A stretch of DNA of 64,000 nucleotides from Doryteuthis pealeii (GCA_023376005.1 CM042150.1:75103157-75167156); one strand, 5' to 3'. Counted from the first letter of the stretch, positions 22,401 through 33,964 are shown. A program made the numbers and translations. Notes: generated from the letters alone by a model not told the origin.

Positions 22401-22624
22401 AATAAAGGTGTATAAATAAATATGCTTCAAAGTAAAGATGAAAATGTGATAATGATATATTTTTTGTATGCAAGTTACTGTAAAAAAAAATGGCACGTTG
22501 TTGCAAAACCGTTGTTAGCTTTCTCAACTTATTAACATAGTTAATGCTACCCTCTGAAACCCATAAACAAACAGAAGTGCTGATACAAAATAAATAATTG
22601 AATAAATCTATAGCATGAACTATT

Positions 22625-23110
22625 CTAGTGATGGCAGGACAAAGTGCGCAACACAGAAGTGCTGGAACGAGCAAACATAAACAGCATGCCCACCATCATC
22701 TGCAAGAGATACCTGTGCTGGCTTGGCCATGTTAGGAGGATGGACAAAGGCCGCATCCCCAAAGACCTACTGTATGGTGAACTAGTGGAGGGTACCTGAC
22801 CAGTAGGGAGACCACACCTATGCTTCAAAGACGTCTGCAAGAGAGACATGAAGACATGCTACATCAACACATGGGAGGCTTGTGCAGAAGACTGTGTGAC
22901 CTGGCACCTCCTCGTCAAACAAGGAACGAAAGGGGGTGAAAAAGAGAGGAAAGAAACCGCCACAGAAAAGAGAGCTTAAAGGAAGGACAGACAACAGCAC
23001 CCTTAACACCTACAGAAAGCGTCACCTTTTGTTTGCAATCACTGCACCAGAGACTGCCATTCAAGGATCAGTCTGTTCAGCAACTCACGTAGCTGTAGGT
23101 AAAAAAAAAA
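22625..23110 (+). pseudogene. LINE-G 3' fragment with degraded zinc finger
   Basis: Translation from about 22625 gives KVRNTEVLERAN, CWLGHVRRMDKGRIPKDLLY and CFKDVCKRDMK, the same post-RT region as LINE-G at 16.2 kb, with an in-frame stop after GELVEGT. About 23030-23095 encodes a finger-like C-x2-C-x12-N-x3-C in which the family His is Asn. It ends in an A-rich tail (23101-23120). Confidence 0.82.
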
Positions 23111-23576
23111 ATTTAAAAAAATGGACACTACACCATCGTCTTAAATAGACGGAAGGTTGCCAACATACAAGTTAAGTATTATATGAAATGGTTAATTAAA
23201 TATAGTTTGTAAAGTCTATCATTTTTGATCATCTTTGATGTTAATATTATTGACCATTTAGAATGGTTATTGCCTTTTGTATTAGAGAGATAAGTAGATA
23301 TGAACAGACTGTTACTGATAGATAAAGAGGTAAATATGAAAAATAGATCTGTTTAGAATTATTCATATTCAATAGGACCATGTGCCAAAAGAAAACTCAC
23401 AAAAATGTAAATATAAACATATGATGAATGCTATTTGCTAACCTCTTGTCATAAAATAATCCTTTAGGGGTTGACATGCCATTAAAATCAATATTGAAAA
23501 TCATAAAAATAAAGCGTTTTAGTAAGGATGAAACCATCTTTCTGGCAACTTGTATTTAAACTATTTTATATCTAAA
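23111..23576. other. No gene seen
   Basis: AT-rich DNA after the LINE-G A-rich tail, with no long frame or repeat assignment. Confidence 0.55.
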
Positions 23577-23818
23577 GGGTCGGGTTAGCTCAGTTGGTAG
23601 AGCATTTGGCTAGAAACCACAAGTTTCCTAGTTTGAAACCGGCCCTCGCCAACTCAGTGTATGAGTAGCACAGGGATCTATGCGGTAAAGTAAGGAGCTG
23701 ATGGTAGCTCCACCTCAGAGGCAAAAACCATCTCCTTGGTCTAGCGCTAGTGAAAAAGGGATAGACTACTTCACTGGTTGGCTGATACCGACTTTAGGTC
23801 ATCCTGACGACTTTTTTC
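23577..23818 (+). repeat. SINE-1 copy, full length
   Basis: GTCGGGTTAGCTCAGTTGG gives an intact box A and TAGTTTGAAACCGG a near-intact box B. The body keeps TGAGTAGCACAGGGATCT and CTAGCGCTAGTGAAAAAGG. About 15 bp are deleted at 23706 relative to other copies. Confidence 0.9.
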
Positions 23819-23984
23819 ATATATACAAACAGCAATAGATTTTTTTTAAAAGGTTTATTTTACATATAAATTTTATGAGTATGTTTGAAACAAATCTAAT
23901 GTGAAGTATTCCTGTTTTACACTTCTCAATTAGAAAACAATATTGTATTTGATTGATACATTTCACATGACTAAAAGAGTTAAG

Positions 23985-24240
23985 ATGAGGCACTTGTTGT
24001 GTAATGGTTATCATAGTAGGAAAGTGACCTGATGAGCCAATTTCAAATTTTGGATGTAGCTGTTTGCTGGGGAAGGCATGAATCCATTTCTTCTCTCCAC
24101 AGTTATGGGTAAATATCAGGGCAGACTGAACTCTTTAGTCTTGGTAAGGCAACTGGTCTTGGAGAAGGAAAAACCTGAATTCAAAACCACAAGTACTCTA
24201 CTTAAAAATTGACCTTGTGTCACATCCTTGCTAATAAACC
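23985..24240 (+). repeat. SINE-2 copy with internal deletion
   Basis: Head GTGTAATGGTTATCATAG, box-B-like TTTCAAATTTTGG, and the body from GGCATGAATCC to GACCTTGTGTCACATCC. The CATTTCACATAGCACTAA segment is missing. Confidence 0.85.
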
Positions 24241-24364
24241 TAAAAAATGTTTGTCCTCAGAAAATGATATAGCTGATACAAGATAAAGGAGTGGATCCTT
24301 AAATGAGGCTAGCACATGACACAATCATTCAAATTGCAAAATACTATATTCTCTAAATACAGTA

Positions 24365-24810
24365 TTATCATATGACTAATATTGTAGCATAAAATTACTT
24401 GCATGTAAATTGGACCCTTTTTTAAATAAACCTTGTTTTATGAATATACTAGTAAAGGAAAACACTGCAATGTTTAACTTTGTATTGTTTAAAAAATATT
24501 ATTGTTTTGGCTAGATTATCAAAATATGTACAAGTCATGTGTACTTTTGTACTAATATTTATTTTCATTCGATCAGTGCAAGAATTGTAAATAAGATGGC
24601 AGGAACTGTGTCTTTATTATTGACTTTTCATTTTGTGATGAGATTCTTAGAAAATTTTATGATACTGAACAACTTGATTGCATCTACAATTGCTTTTCTT
24701 GATGAAAAAAGAATTATGAGAAAGTAGTTGCAAATACAGCAACCCTAAAAAGAATATAGAATTTACATGCATGTAAATTTTATGTTACTCTATTATTAGT
24801 CACATGATAA
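24365..24810. mobile_element. TIR element, about 445 bp
   Basis: The left arm 24365-24424 and right arm 24743-24810 are imperfect reverse complements of about 60 bp, both with ATGACTAATA or GTGACTAATA and GCATGTAAATT. The interior holds a 62-residue frame (24539-24727) with no recognisable transposase motif, so this is a candidate non-autonomous DNA element. TSDs are not evident. Confidence 0.6.
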
Positions 24811-24814
24811 CCCT

Positions 24815-25010
24815 AACCCTGCCAGGATAGCAGTATGTAGATAAAATTATTACAAGCTCTAGCCTGATTTGGGCATCCACTCTTTGATTTGACTTCTAAG
24901 GACAAATGTATTCCCATAGCATGGCCTATTGGCCAGATGCAACTTTCCTCCCTTTGTGGTTGCCCACTTTCAAGGGGCCATTTTCGTACAGTATACATCA
25001 CTCAGTATAC
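24815..25010. other. Less AT-rich block, unassigned
   Basis: It has short frames on both strands and the phrase GGCCTATTGGCCAG, but no recognised domain or repeat family. Confidence 0.4.
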
Positions 25011-25124
25011 AATACCAAAAGATTTTAATTTACCAACACATCTATAAAAAAACAAAAAAAAAACAACACAGAACCAACCAAAAAGCAAAGGAAATTTCTC
25101 ATGTATGTATTTTCCAAACTCCTC

Positions 25125-25380
25125 AAGGTCAATATTTAAGCAGGGTAAAGCTGGTTTGAAGAAAAATTTCTCCTTCTCCTAGACCAGTTGCCTAACTAAG
25201 GCTAAAGAATTCAATCTTCCCTATTTTTTTACCCATAGCTGGGGGGAGAACAGATGGATTCATGCCTTTCCCAGGAACATTAGCATGAAGTGAAACACAA
25301 ACAGCCTTGTCTAATATTTGAACTTGAGTTGCCAATTCCATTTCATATGATGATAACCATTATTCTTAGCATGCCTCCTC
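25125..25380 (-). repeat. SINE-2 copy
   Basis: Reversed order: AGACCAGTTGCCTAACTAAG, TTTACCCATAGCTGG, CATGCCTTTCCCAGG and the head ATGATAACCATTATTC. The 3' end is decayed. Confidence 0.83.
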
Positions 25381-25689
25381 TTTCTCAAGTATGTATTAGG
25401 TATTTCTTATTATAAACATAATTTCACACATAAAACCTCCATTCATTTTTTAGTAATTTCCCACACACATACAAATTTTACTACACACTATTTGATTTTT
25501 TATAAAATATAGAAACAATTCCATCGATAAAGATTTTATAATTATGAAGTAAAATTGTTGTTTCTTATATTTTCCTAAAATACTGTCATAAAATAGAGTG
25601 AATTTAATTTTTCAAGAACATTTTTTAAACTTTTATTAAAATTTGTTTAGAATATTCCCACTACATCATCTACAGAGGGGTAAGCCCCA

Positions 25690-25912
25690 CCTCCAACCCA
25701 AAAAGGTGTCATGGATATAACACTAAACTACATCTAATGGTAAGGCTTCAATTATAGAGATCTGGAAAGTGTGGAGTACCCCTTCATTGTCATTACTCCC
25801 AAGTCCACTCAGACCTGGAGTGGTAGTACTTATTAGGGTCCCATCTATGGGTCAAACAGATCTGTTTGCAAATCCTTTGTATTAGATAGGAATAATTAAT
25901 ATCATAACTACA
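25690..25912 (-). repeat. REP-A copy
   Basis: Reversed core with GTGGAGTACCCCTTCATTGT, GTGGTAGTACTTATTAGGGT, then TTTGTATTAGATAGGAATAA, which matches the leader at 13.03 kb. Confidence 0.72.
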
Positions 25913-27100
25913 GACAAAAATGTAAATGTAAATACAATGTATGAATTCCCTAACCTCAACGTATAATATAACACTAAATGCTGTTAAAATCAATCAATAA
26001 AAATATGTTTGATTTAAAAAAAATTTAAAACAATTAATTTTCTTTCAACTTGTAAAAAAGAAAAAAATGTTTGGAAAATTATAATACCTAGGAAGCAAAT
26101 GATTCCAGGTTTGATACTGGTCCTCACATGAGTGTAGCATAGTCACCAATGACTGCTATGTCAGTGATAGCTGGTCATTTGCCTTAAGTGTTAGGACCTC
26201 TGTTGTTTTATTCCCTTATTCAGTTTCTGAGTCTGTGGAAGTATGTGAAAATGGATAATGAACACCATGTGCTGAGTATCTTCATTCTAGTAAGAACCAA
26301 CTCTTCTTGTATCTTTAAATGGTTCAATAACTCTCTATCCACACTACCACTGGGCTCTTTGTGTCCCCAGCCACCAAAAGAGAGCATATTGAAAGACCCA
26401 GCTTCTTTTATTTGGGTTCACAAAACACCAAACCTCCACTTTCACTTTGCTTGGGTGCTATTGTCTGGCCAACCACCATCACTACTTAGATAACTGGTTA
26501 AGTCTGGTGACCCTGTCAAGTCCTGGTTAATTGCTGTTTTCATTCCAAAGTACTAGATAAAGCATACCTTGTTACACATCCACTTACAGCAGTTGGATTT
26601 TCTTTCTTATCTATTCACACCCCACAACCACTCACTTATAATGTTACTCTAGGCAGAAAAGCTGATACTACTGTATTAATATATAGATAATTTTTACATG
26701 AAAATCATGCACTGAGTCTTTGAATCAAGTTTAAAATCAGCAGAAAATGTTCAATTTTTAAAGAAAGCACAATTAATTATATATAAATAGGAATATGTGT
26801 TTTATCATATATATGCATATATCAATGTATCCTTGTGTATATCTAAGTATGTCTGACTTTTATTTATTAAATTCAAATTGATAAAAATGATATTTAAGTA
26901 TGTAATGTAAATTTCTCAGAAGGTTGATTTTCTTATCTATTTCTTTACATGTCAAACTTAATTAATATTCTCTCAAATGCTTGGAGATATGTGTTTCATT
27001 TCCTTGATATTTTGAATTATCAATTTCACTTCATATTTATTGTATGAATTCTTGCTGATAACATAAAAAATTGATAGCAAAGGAGAATGAGCTTGTTAAA
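25913..27100. other. No gene seen; one unplaced 101-codon frame
   Basis: The frame at 26188-26493 (plus) is Leu/Ser/Pro-rich with no recognised domain. The surrounding 26.1-26.65 kb is less AT-rich than neighbours, so it may be an old unidentified repeat or exon debris. I cannot name it. Confidence 0.4.
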
Positions 27101-27104
27101 GTAA

Positions 27105-28495
27105 GACAAGTTCAAAAGAGAAAATATACACTACGCACTCATACGTCTCCTTGGTAAGATACTCTGGAGACTTCTTAAACTGGACAGGAAAGAATATCAG
27201 AAACATAGACCAGCAAATTAAGAAAATGATGACCTGGCAAAATTATGGAATTAGCCCACTTCTAGTATGTTCACCTTGATTTTTTATTTAGCAGGAAATA
27301 AACTAAAAACATATAAGACTCAAAACATTTTTTACTTAATAGCTGAATATTCTGGCTTCATAAAATATACCTTAAACAAACTAGATTAAATTATTCAAAT
27401 TAATAGTATAATTGTTTTCTAAGCCATGCAAAGGAAAATATTATGGAATAAGTGAACCTAAGTGAACATTCTCTAAGTGTGATAATTTCTATACTTTTTG
27501 ACAGAGTATGCCTTATCACAAGGGATGAGATAGACAGACTGCATGTTACAAGAAAAGAAGGAGGAAGAGGACTATCAAGCATTAAGGATTGTGTGGATAT
27601 GGCAATTCAGTGACTTAAAGACTAAAGAGGGATTAATCACAGCAGCCAAAAATTGCAAAAACAAAAACAATTCAAGGATAAACAGGAAATTATTAAATTA
27701 AGAAAACAGAAATGAAAAGAACAACATGGCCACTTCAGAAGTCAAACTAAGGAAATTGCACATGAAATGACTTCATCTTGGCTATGCAATGGCAATCCTT
27801 AGTGAAAAATTTGATTTCTATTAAGAGCAACCCAGAATAATATTATAAGAATGTAACATCTAGAATAGATAAGACTTAGGAGAACATCAAGTGTAAGATA
27901 TGGGCAGAGAGGGATGAGACAATGGACAGCATAAATGAATAGAGAAAACTGGTCCAAAAGGAGCATAAGAGCAGGCATTACTGGGTGGGAAAGGTATTCT
28001 ACTGGGAATTGTGCAAGCAACTAAACTCTGACCATACAGACAAATAATATATGCTCAGGCCAGAATATGTCTTGTAAAATGAGACACACAAAAAATTCTC
28101 TGGTATTTTGAGATAAAAAACAGATTACCTAATTCCAGCTGAAAGAGCAGATTTAGTTTTAGTTAACATAAAGAAAAGGTCTTGTCCTTTCTCAGACAGC
28201 TATTTAAGTAGATCACAAATTAAAAATAAAGAAAAACAATAAACTGGATGAATACCTATGTCCTGCAAGAGAAGTGAAAAAGTTGTTGAACATGAAGGTG
28301 ACTGTGATAGCAGTCATAGAGAGTCTTTGAAATAATTTTGTAGAACCTGGAAAACCAAGGGAACCAGAGATCCAAGGAAAAACCAAGATTTCCCTGATCA
28401 CAACACTATGACAATTGACTAAAATACCGTGAAAAGTCCTGGAGAACTGAGGATATTTTAAGTCACCTGGACTCCTGTAAAATACTGGTATGAAA
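27105..28495 (+). pseudogene. LINE-R 3' half, interrupted by MITE-D
   Basis: Decayed post-RT and endonuclease region. Readable pieces in order are YVSLVRYSGDFLNWTG and IRNIDQQIKKMMT (27140-27230), then after an inserted MITE-D, TRDEIDRLHVTRKEGGRGLS and IKDCVDMAIQ (27520-27605), then the endonuclease region matching 43.1-43.4 kb (27960-28250) with RADLVLVN, and the C-terminal tail to 28480. Several stops and frameshifts. In intact relatives a restriction-like PD-(D/E)XK endonuclease cuts target DNA for retrotransposition. Confidence 0.8.
27231..27505. mobile_element. MITE-D inserted in LINE-R
   Basis: GGCAAAATTATGGAATTAGC at the left and GTGATAATTTCTATACTTTTTG at the right are inverted termini that match MITE-D at 55.43-55.68 kb. 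The interior phrase TTTATTTAGCAGGAAATAAA is also shared. The LINE-R frame resumes within a few bases on the other side. Confidence 0.7.
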
Positions 28496-28514
28496 ACTCA
28501 CAAAGAGTCAATGT

Positions 28515-28625
28515 CAAAATACCCTTACTTAAAGAATAAATCAATTTCTAATCCAATTTGCATATGATAATATCATTATGAGGTCCTGTATGAGGTCCTG
28601 TATTTGTGCTTGTTTGATCAATATC
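28515..28625 (+). repeat. MITE-D-associated arm fragment
   Basis: AATAAATCAATTTCTAATCC, then TGATAATATCATTATGAGGTCC, aligns with 29.40-29.46 kb and 55.38-55.42 kb. TGAGGTCCTGTA is directly duplicated. Confidence 0.5.
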
Positions 28626-28715
28626 ATTTCCCAATGTAGATAACTCTTAAATTCTAATTCTAAATTATTCATTTTCAATTAATCTATATATTGCAAGGAT
28701 TCTCATTTGTATATT

Positions 28716-28717
<2 letters not shown>

Positions 28718-28751
<34 letters not shown>

Positions 28752-28752
28752 C
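28718..28752. repeat. (TA)n microsatellite
   Basis: An interrupted TA run just upstream of the candidate promoter block. Confidence 0.9.
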
Positions 28753-28769
28753 TTTAAATATATGCTCCT

Positions 28770-29100
28770 ACATTTGGGTTGGTGGTAGGTGTCGTTAGTG
28801 ATGTAGTATGTATGGTCACTGGGAAGTTTTGGGTCTTTCAACATCCTACTTCACTCGCCATGCTGACCCTATCAGAGATGATCAAAACTCTGATCCACCC
28901 ACCAACTTGAGCCACTAAAAGACGTCTGACTCTTTATTGTTTTTGGACGAATGTAAAATTCTCTACAGTGCATCTAATTGGCTGGTGCTAACAACCAGTC
29001 AAATGCACGTCACATTCTATTTAAGTGGTGTACGTGGACAACAACACTTTTCTTTCTTTAAAACAGATTACAAGCTTTAGAGGGGACAAGGTAAGTTAAT
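28770..29100 (+). promoter_or_regulatory. Candidate promoter, first exon and 5' splice site
   Basis: This block is markedly less AT-rich than its surroundings and matches none of the repeats recognised here. Going right it carries a reversed CCAAT (ATTGG, 28977), a CRE-like TGCACGTCAC (29004-29013), a TATA-like TATTTAAG (29018-29025), then about 65 bp later AAG followed by a perfect donor GTAAGT at 29091-29096. A pyrimidine tract ending AAAACAG (29047-29066) could also serve as an acceptor. A short non-coding first exon of about 40 bases would fit. The alternative is an unrecognised LTR or transposon promoter. Motifs are seen; function is inferred. Confidence 0.35.
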
Positions 29101-29163
29101 CCTTCATTTTTAGAGACATGAAAGCACTATTTTTTCTAATTTTCACATTTTGTTTAATTTCCA

Positions 29164-29326
<163 letters not shown>

Positions 29327-29344
29327 CATAACTTAGAAAAGTTT

Positions 29345-29480
29345 ATAAAACCATTGCAAGATTTTTATTAAAGCAATACATTTAAAATGTTCTAAATTAG
29401 AGAATAAAGCAATTTCCAGTCCAATTTTAAACTGAATGATAATTCTATGGAGCCTGTATTTTCATTGAACATACTTTTTT
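29345..29480 (+). repeat. MITE-D-associated arm fragment
   Basis: TGCAAGATTTTTATTAAAGC, AGAATAAAGCAATTTCCAGT and CTGAATGATAATTCTATGG match 55.34-55.43 kb and, reversed, 55.95-56.04 kb. Confidence 0.55.
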
Positions 29481-30155
29481 AATCATTCAAATTCTTGATA
29501 AAACTATGATAATGGTTGAATGTGAATTAGAATCATTCACTTCATTCTAAATAGAACTTTCTCTGTCATCATGTGTAATATATTGCCTGGTCAATGAGTT
29601 CTCACTTGGAACCAGGTGCTGCATGCAGGAAATGCATTGGTGTCAAACATGGGCCTGAAAACAAAAACAGGATATGGCCTAGAATGCATTGAACTGACCT
29701 TTGGCACCCGGAAAATGCAGGTGTACATTGACACTGCATAGGCACAGAAAATGTGTAGCCCATAACCAATGAAAACATATATATACAAGTGCTCCATGTT
29801 CTTTGTTGGGTTCAATGACTGTATATAACACATGGATTGAAGGTTGTTTAGTTACATAAGTTCTATAAATAGGATGTGATAAAACATTAAATTTAGTAGT
29901 TACTAAAGGCTGCCTTTAAGCGAGTCATGATAATATCTCGTTTGATTGGGTTAAAATATTCTTTAATATCATTATTATGTTAGCTAATTTTATTTTGTCC
30001 AATCTTTACTCAATTAATTATTAGTTGTTTAAAAATGAAGTAGAAAATAATAATCAAATTTAATGAAGCCATTTTGAGGAGAGAACTTTTCCCTTCTCTT
30101 GACTGACCAATACAACATTTATTTTTCAGATATTCTTTTATAGTAGGAAATATAG
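29481..30155. other. No gene seen
   Basis: Contains an 80-residue minus-strand frame (29591-29833) in a less AT-rich patch with no recognised domain. The remainder is AT-rich. Confidence 0.45.
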
Positions 30156-30232
30156 AAATTTGGGTTATTTCCTAGTTGAGTAACATGAGTGACCCAGAAA
30201 AAACAGAACCCAAATTATTCATTTATTTTCCC

Positions 30233-30298
30233 ATTAAACTAACCCTAAACCCCAACCCTAACCCTAACCCTAACCCCTAAACCCTAACCCTAACCCTT
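30233..30298. repeat. Interstitial telomere-like (CCCTAA)n
   Basis: About ten near-perfect CCCTAA or CCCCTAA(A) units on the plus strand, including three consecutive exact AACCCT units. Confidence 0.85.
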
Positions 30299-30408
30299 GT
30301 TGGACTTAAACTTCAAAAAATATAAAAAATAAAAATTGACAGTTTTATTACAAAATTTGTGGGTTCTGTTTTTTCTGGGTCACCCTGTAATATTATGTTA
30401 CTCAACTA

Positions 30409-30460
30409 GGGGGGGTAGGGGGTTTTAGGGTCTAGGGTTAGGGTTGGGGTTTAGGTTTAG
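30409..30460. repeat. Interstitial telomere-like (TTAGGG)n, opposite orientation
   Basis: G-rich counterpart of the array about 110 bp upstream, with GGGGGGGTAGGGGGTTTTAG and TAGGGTTAGGGTTGGGG. It has four or more G-runs close together, so quadruplex formation is plausible. Confidence 0.8.
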
Positions 30461-30710
30461 TTTAATGGGAAAATAAATAATTTGGGTTCACTCTGTAATA
30501 TCATGTTACTCAACTAGGAAATAACCGAAATTTGATATTTGGTTTTTAGAAAAAACAATTATCAGTTGAAGTTTTCTAACAACTGTATTTACCTTGAATT
30601 TCATTTCATTATTGTAAAATATTTATAATGGTCAGTTTAAAATAGATGTACATGACTGGAAAATATTCCTGTGAACTCTGAGATTTTAGTATTGCAAATG
30701 CACTCCTCAA

Positions 30711-30712
<2 letters not shown>

Positions 30713-30758
<46 letters not shown>
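30713..30758. repeat. (GT)n microsatellite
   Basis: About 22 uninterrupted GT units. Confidence 0.95.
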
Positions 30759-30759
30759 T

Positions 30760-31726
30760 AGATAAATATAGATACATACATGGATATAAATGAGCTGGAA
30801 AAATATGGTCAGAGATGAATAGGTTGATAGGAATAGACTAAGCTAGCTGGCTAGCTAGATATGAACTGGCTTTAATAGATAAGATGAAATTGAGAAATAT
30901 ATAATATATTGTTATGAACATAGCTATTGATAAATAATAACTGAGATAGGGAGATAGATATATTAATACATACATATGAACATATGAACAATGGTTAAGA
31001 GTATGGTTTAATGGTTAGTGAGCTAGAATTGCAGGTCCATTACTTCTGAATGAATTAGGTAAATATCTAGATATTAACCAGTTGAAAAATATATGAATTG
31101 AGATAAATAGATTCATAGGAACAGATTAAAATAGATAGATATCTTCTTTCTCACTAAATATATGTCTCTAATAAAATAGAATTATATAAGGAATGTATGA
31201 ACTATTTTCAAAATAGTTTATAACTCTAATGTGATGGCTTTTATCAACTAGATATGTAACTCACAATTCAAATAGAACTTTTGTAAGGTATCTATGGACT
31301 ATTTTTTGAAACTGTCAAGGAAAGAGATCAAGTGAAAATATTCTTTGGACAGAAATGAATGTTTTTGCTTACATATAAAAAAATTCATTCAAAGAAAAAA
31401 GACTCCTTAAAGCAGGAGTTTTTTTTTTCAAGCACATCTCCTTCAAAGAACATCTGCACATTTGTTTTTTAAGAATAAAATACGATTATATCTTATCATT
31501 ACTTTAATTCATAAGGCTTCATATTACAATCTGCTGTTACTTTTTTGGGCTCAATAAGCAGAATCACTTGAAATGTCATTCAAGACTGTTCTCTTATCCA
31601 GACAAATAGAAAATAGTATAATCTGTGATAGAAAAAGATGAATGGTCAAAAAAGCAAACTCTGATTTCATTTGAATACACAAACAATGGCTGACAGATGT
31701 TTCAAAAGCTAAAATGGTTAATAGCT
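30760..31726. other. No gene seen; GATA-rich AT DNA
   Basis: Many scattered GATA, AGATA and TAGATAG words at 30757-31140 suggest an eroded tetranucleotide repeat. No long frame. Confidence 0.5.
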
Positions 31727-31880
31727 AATAATGGCTAATACTCTTGGGAAAGGTATGAAACTATTCTCCCTCCAGCTATAGGTAGGGTAGACTGGGCTCT
31801 TTAACCTTGGTTAAGCAACCAGTATAGGAGAAGAAAAACTCTGATTTCAAACCTCTTAAATCTCTGCTTGGGAAGGTCAC
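31727..31880 (+). repeat. SINE-2, 5'-truncated
   Basis: Begins inside the body (GGCTAATACTCTTGGGAAAG) and continues through GACTGGGCTCTTTAACCTTG and AACTCTGATTTCAAACCTC. The tRNA-like head is absent. Confidence 0.8.
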
Positions 31881-33099
31881 TACTAGAATAGACTCAGTCC
31901 TACTTAGTGATCTAATTCAAATTTTAAAAAAGAATTTTAAATTTTAAAATTTAATAGCAACAAGCTTAAGATACCCAATATTAGATACAGTTAAAAGCTT
32001 CAAGCAAATTTCACCATTCATTTCTTTTTTTCCATCATTTAACAAACTGTATTACACATACATACAACCTTGACACATTGATGCACTATTCTTCTGTTAT
32101 CAGCTTGTCCAAAAAGTTTGGCTAGTCTATCACAAGTCTCCACCACTATAAACAAATCACCTGTGTAGATAGTTCAATGGTTCACATTATTAACTAAACT
32201 GCTGGGCACTCAAATGTTGTGCTTGATGAGAGAGTCCATTCTTAAAAGAAACTCAAGAATAAGTCGTTTAAGAGGTTGAAGATTTAAAAAATCAGGGTGT
32301 ATTTATTGCATTGTGTTTTTAAATTTTCATTTCATTATAATAGTTTATTAGAGGCAACCAAAGCTTAAAGCCAAGTTGCTTTCTATTTTTTAAAATTATT
32401 CAAAATTTATTTGAAAAATAACTGAACTACAATAGTAATAAAATATTGGTAGACTTTTAAAAGATATTACTGAAAAGGACATCAAACTAAGAGAAGAGAA
32501 ATCTTTAAAAAAAAAACTTACTTTAGTACAATCTGAAGTTTTCCCATTTTGCTGGTTAAATTTTGATATTTACTTTGAAGGTAGGGATATGATGAGTGTT
32601 CAACAATATATTTTCTGTATTATTTAGATTTTTCAGACTGTTGTCCTCATCTCTTTTGTTATATACACAATGTTTTTGCTGATGTGCCTTTCAATCAGCT
32701 TCAGGTGTTTTTTGTCAACTCGGGAGCCTTCATAATAATTGATAAATAATACAAATTATCAAGCCTCATCTAAATAATTCAGACAAATAATATATTTTCT
32801 GTTTGAACATTTTGTCTGAATTATAGAAGAGGAAAAGAAAAGGAAAATAATCATACCTATCGGGTCATTATTTTCATTTCTTTTTTTTCTTTTGATGTTG
32901 ATATGATTATCTTTTCCGATTTTAATTACAGGATTACAACTGAAAATCGAGTTCAATCCTCACTGGATGCTCCATTCTTGTGACCTTGTGCTAGATCCTA
33001 CCCATTGTAAATGGGTTGAGTAAATATATTTTTTTTTACTTGCCTTCAAGTTGTTATAAAACTTTTAGAAGATCTTTAAATCTAAACCTTTTAGAAACA
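31881..33099. other. No gene seen
   Basis: AT-rich. A minus-strand 65-residue frame (32759-32956) is Lys/Asn/Ile-rich and compositional. Confidence 0.5.
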
Positions 33100-33352
33100 T
33101 GGTTGGTATAATGCTTATCATCATAGAAAATGTGATCTGAATTCAAATCCTGTAGGAGGCTGTTTACATTTCCCTTAACACTAATGCTCTTGGAAAAGGC
33201 ATGAATTCATCTCTTCTCTTCTCTTCTTTTGGTATATAGTATAGCAAATTTTGCTCTTTAGTCTGAGAGAAAGAAAAATCTCAATTGAAATAAGCTGTAA
33301 AAATGTTACTTTGCATTGGATCCTGCCTGTGAGAAAGGGATTGGGTAAATAA
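33100..33352 (+). repeat. SINE-2 copy
   Basis: Head GGTATAATGCTTATCATCAT, box B GAATTCAAATCCTG, body GGCTGTTTACATTTC, 3' end TTGCATTGGATCCTGCC. Near full length with small deletions near 33250. Confidence 0.83.
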
Positions 33353-33960
33353 AATCCTTTTAGATCATATAGCTACTAAAATTAAACTTTCAGAATGAAA
33401 AAATGTTCACCTGGAGTTATCTCTTTTGATCAAGCATTCAGACATATGGAAATCAGATGGGGATGAGTGCAGATTCCATACTATTAAATAGCAATTTGAA
33501 CAATAAATTGCATTGTTTCTCTAAGAGCATTTTAATGATATTGCATTAATAAAGATCCAACTACAGTATGCAATATTGATTTATTTGCTATGCCTCCTTG
33601 GGTATTTCCCTTTTTTTCTATCTTCCTTATCAACCTTTAACAAAAAAAAAACTCGCATAGAACATATACCGTGTTAATATAATATCTATCTACAGATCAA
33701 ATTTTGTGAAGTAATTTATATGATAGTTTGTAAAAATTCCCTCTTAAATTATTCTTCTTACCATTTTTTCTGAAATCATCCAAATAAATCTTAAGATTTT
33801 GTACACTGTTTTTGATCTGATTAGGAAATTTGTTTCAAAAATATATTACTCTACTGGAAAATTACACAGTAAGTTTCTAGTTCAAGGGGAAATATAAAAA
33901 AGTGTCTGACATGATTAGTAATTCCATTTATTATTTTGAAATTAAACCGGTGAAAGATTG
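33353..33960. other. No gene seen
   Basis: AT-rich, no long frame, no repeat assigned. Confidence 0.5.
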
Positions 33961-33964
33961 TTAA

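Larger units (their letters stand above)
30156..30533. mobile_element. Foldback element carrying telomere-like repeats
   Basis: The outer arms (30156-30255 and about 30440-30533) are reverse complements of about 95 bp beginning AAATTTGGGTTATTTCCTAG. Each arm runs inward into telomere-like DNA. A third copy of the motif GTGACCCAGAAAAAACAGAA lies reversed at about 30360-30385, so the interior is itself rearranged. No coding capacity. A DNA-transposon origin is likely, but TSDs are not clear. Confidence 0.65.

Noticed and set aside
32040..32300. Possible transposase debris on the minus strand
   Set aside because: Words such as RLAKLFG could be read, but no ordered motif set was found.
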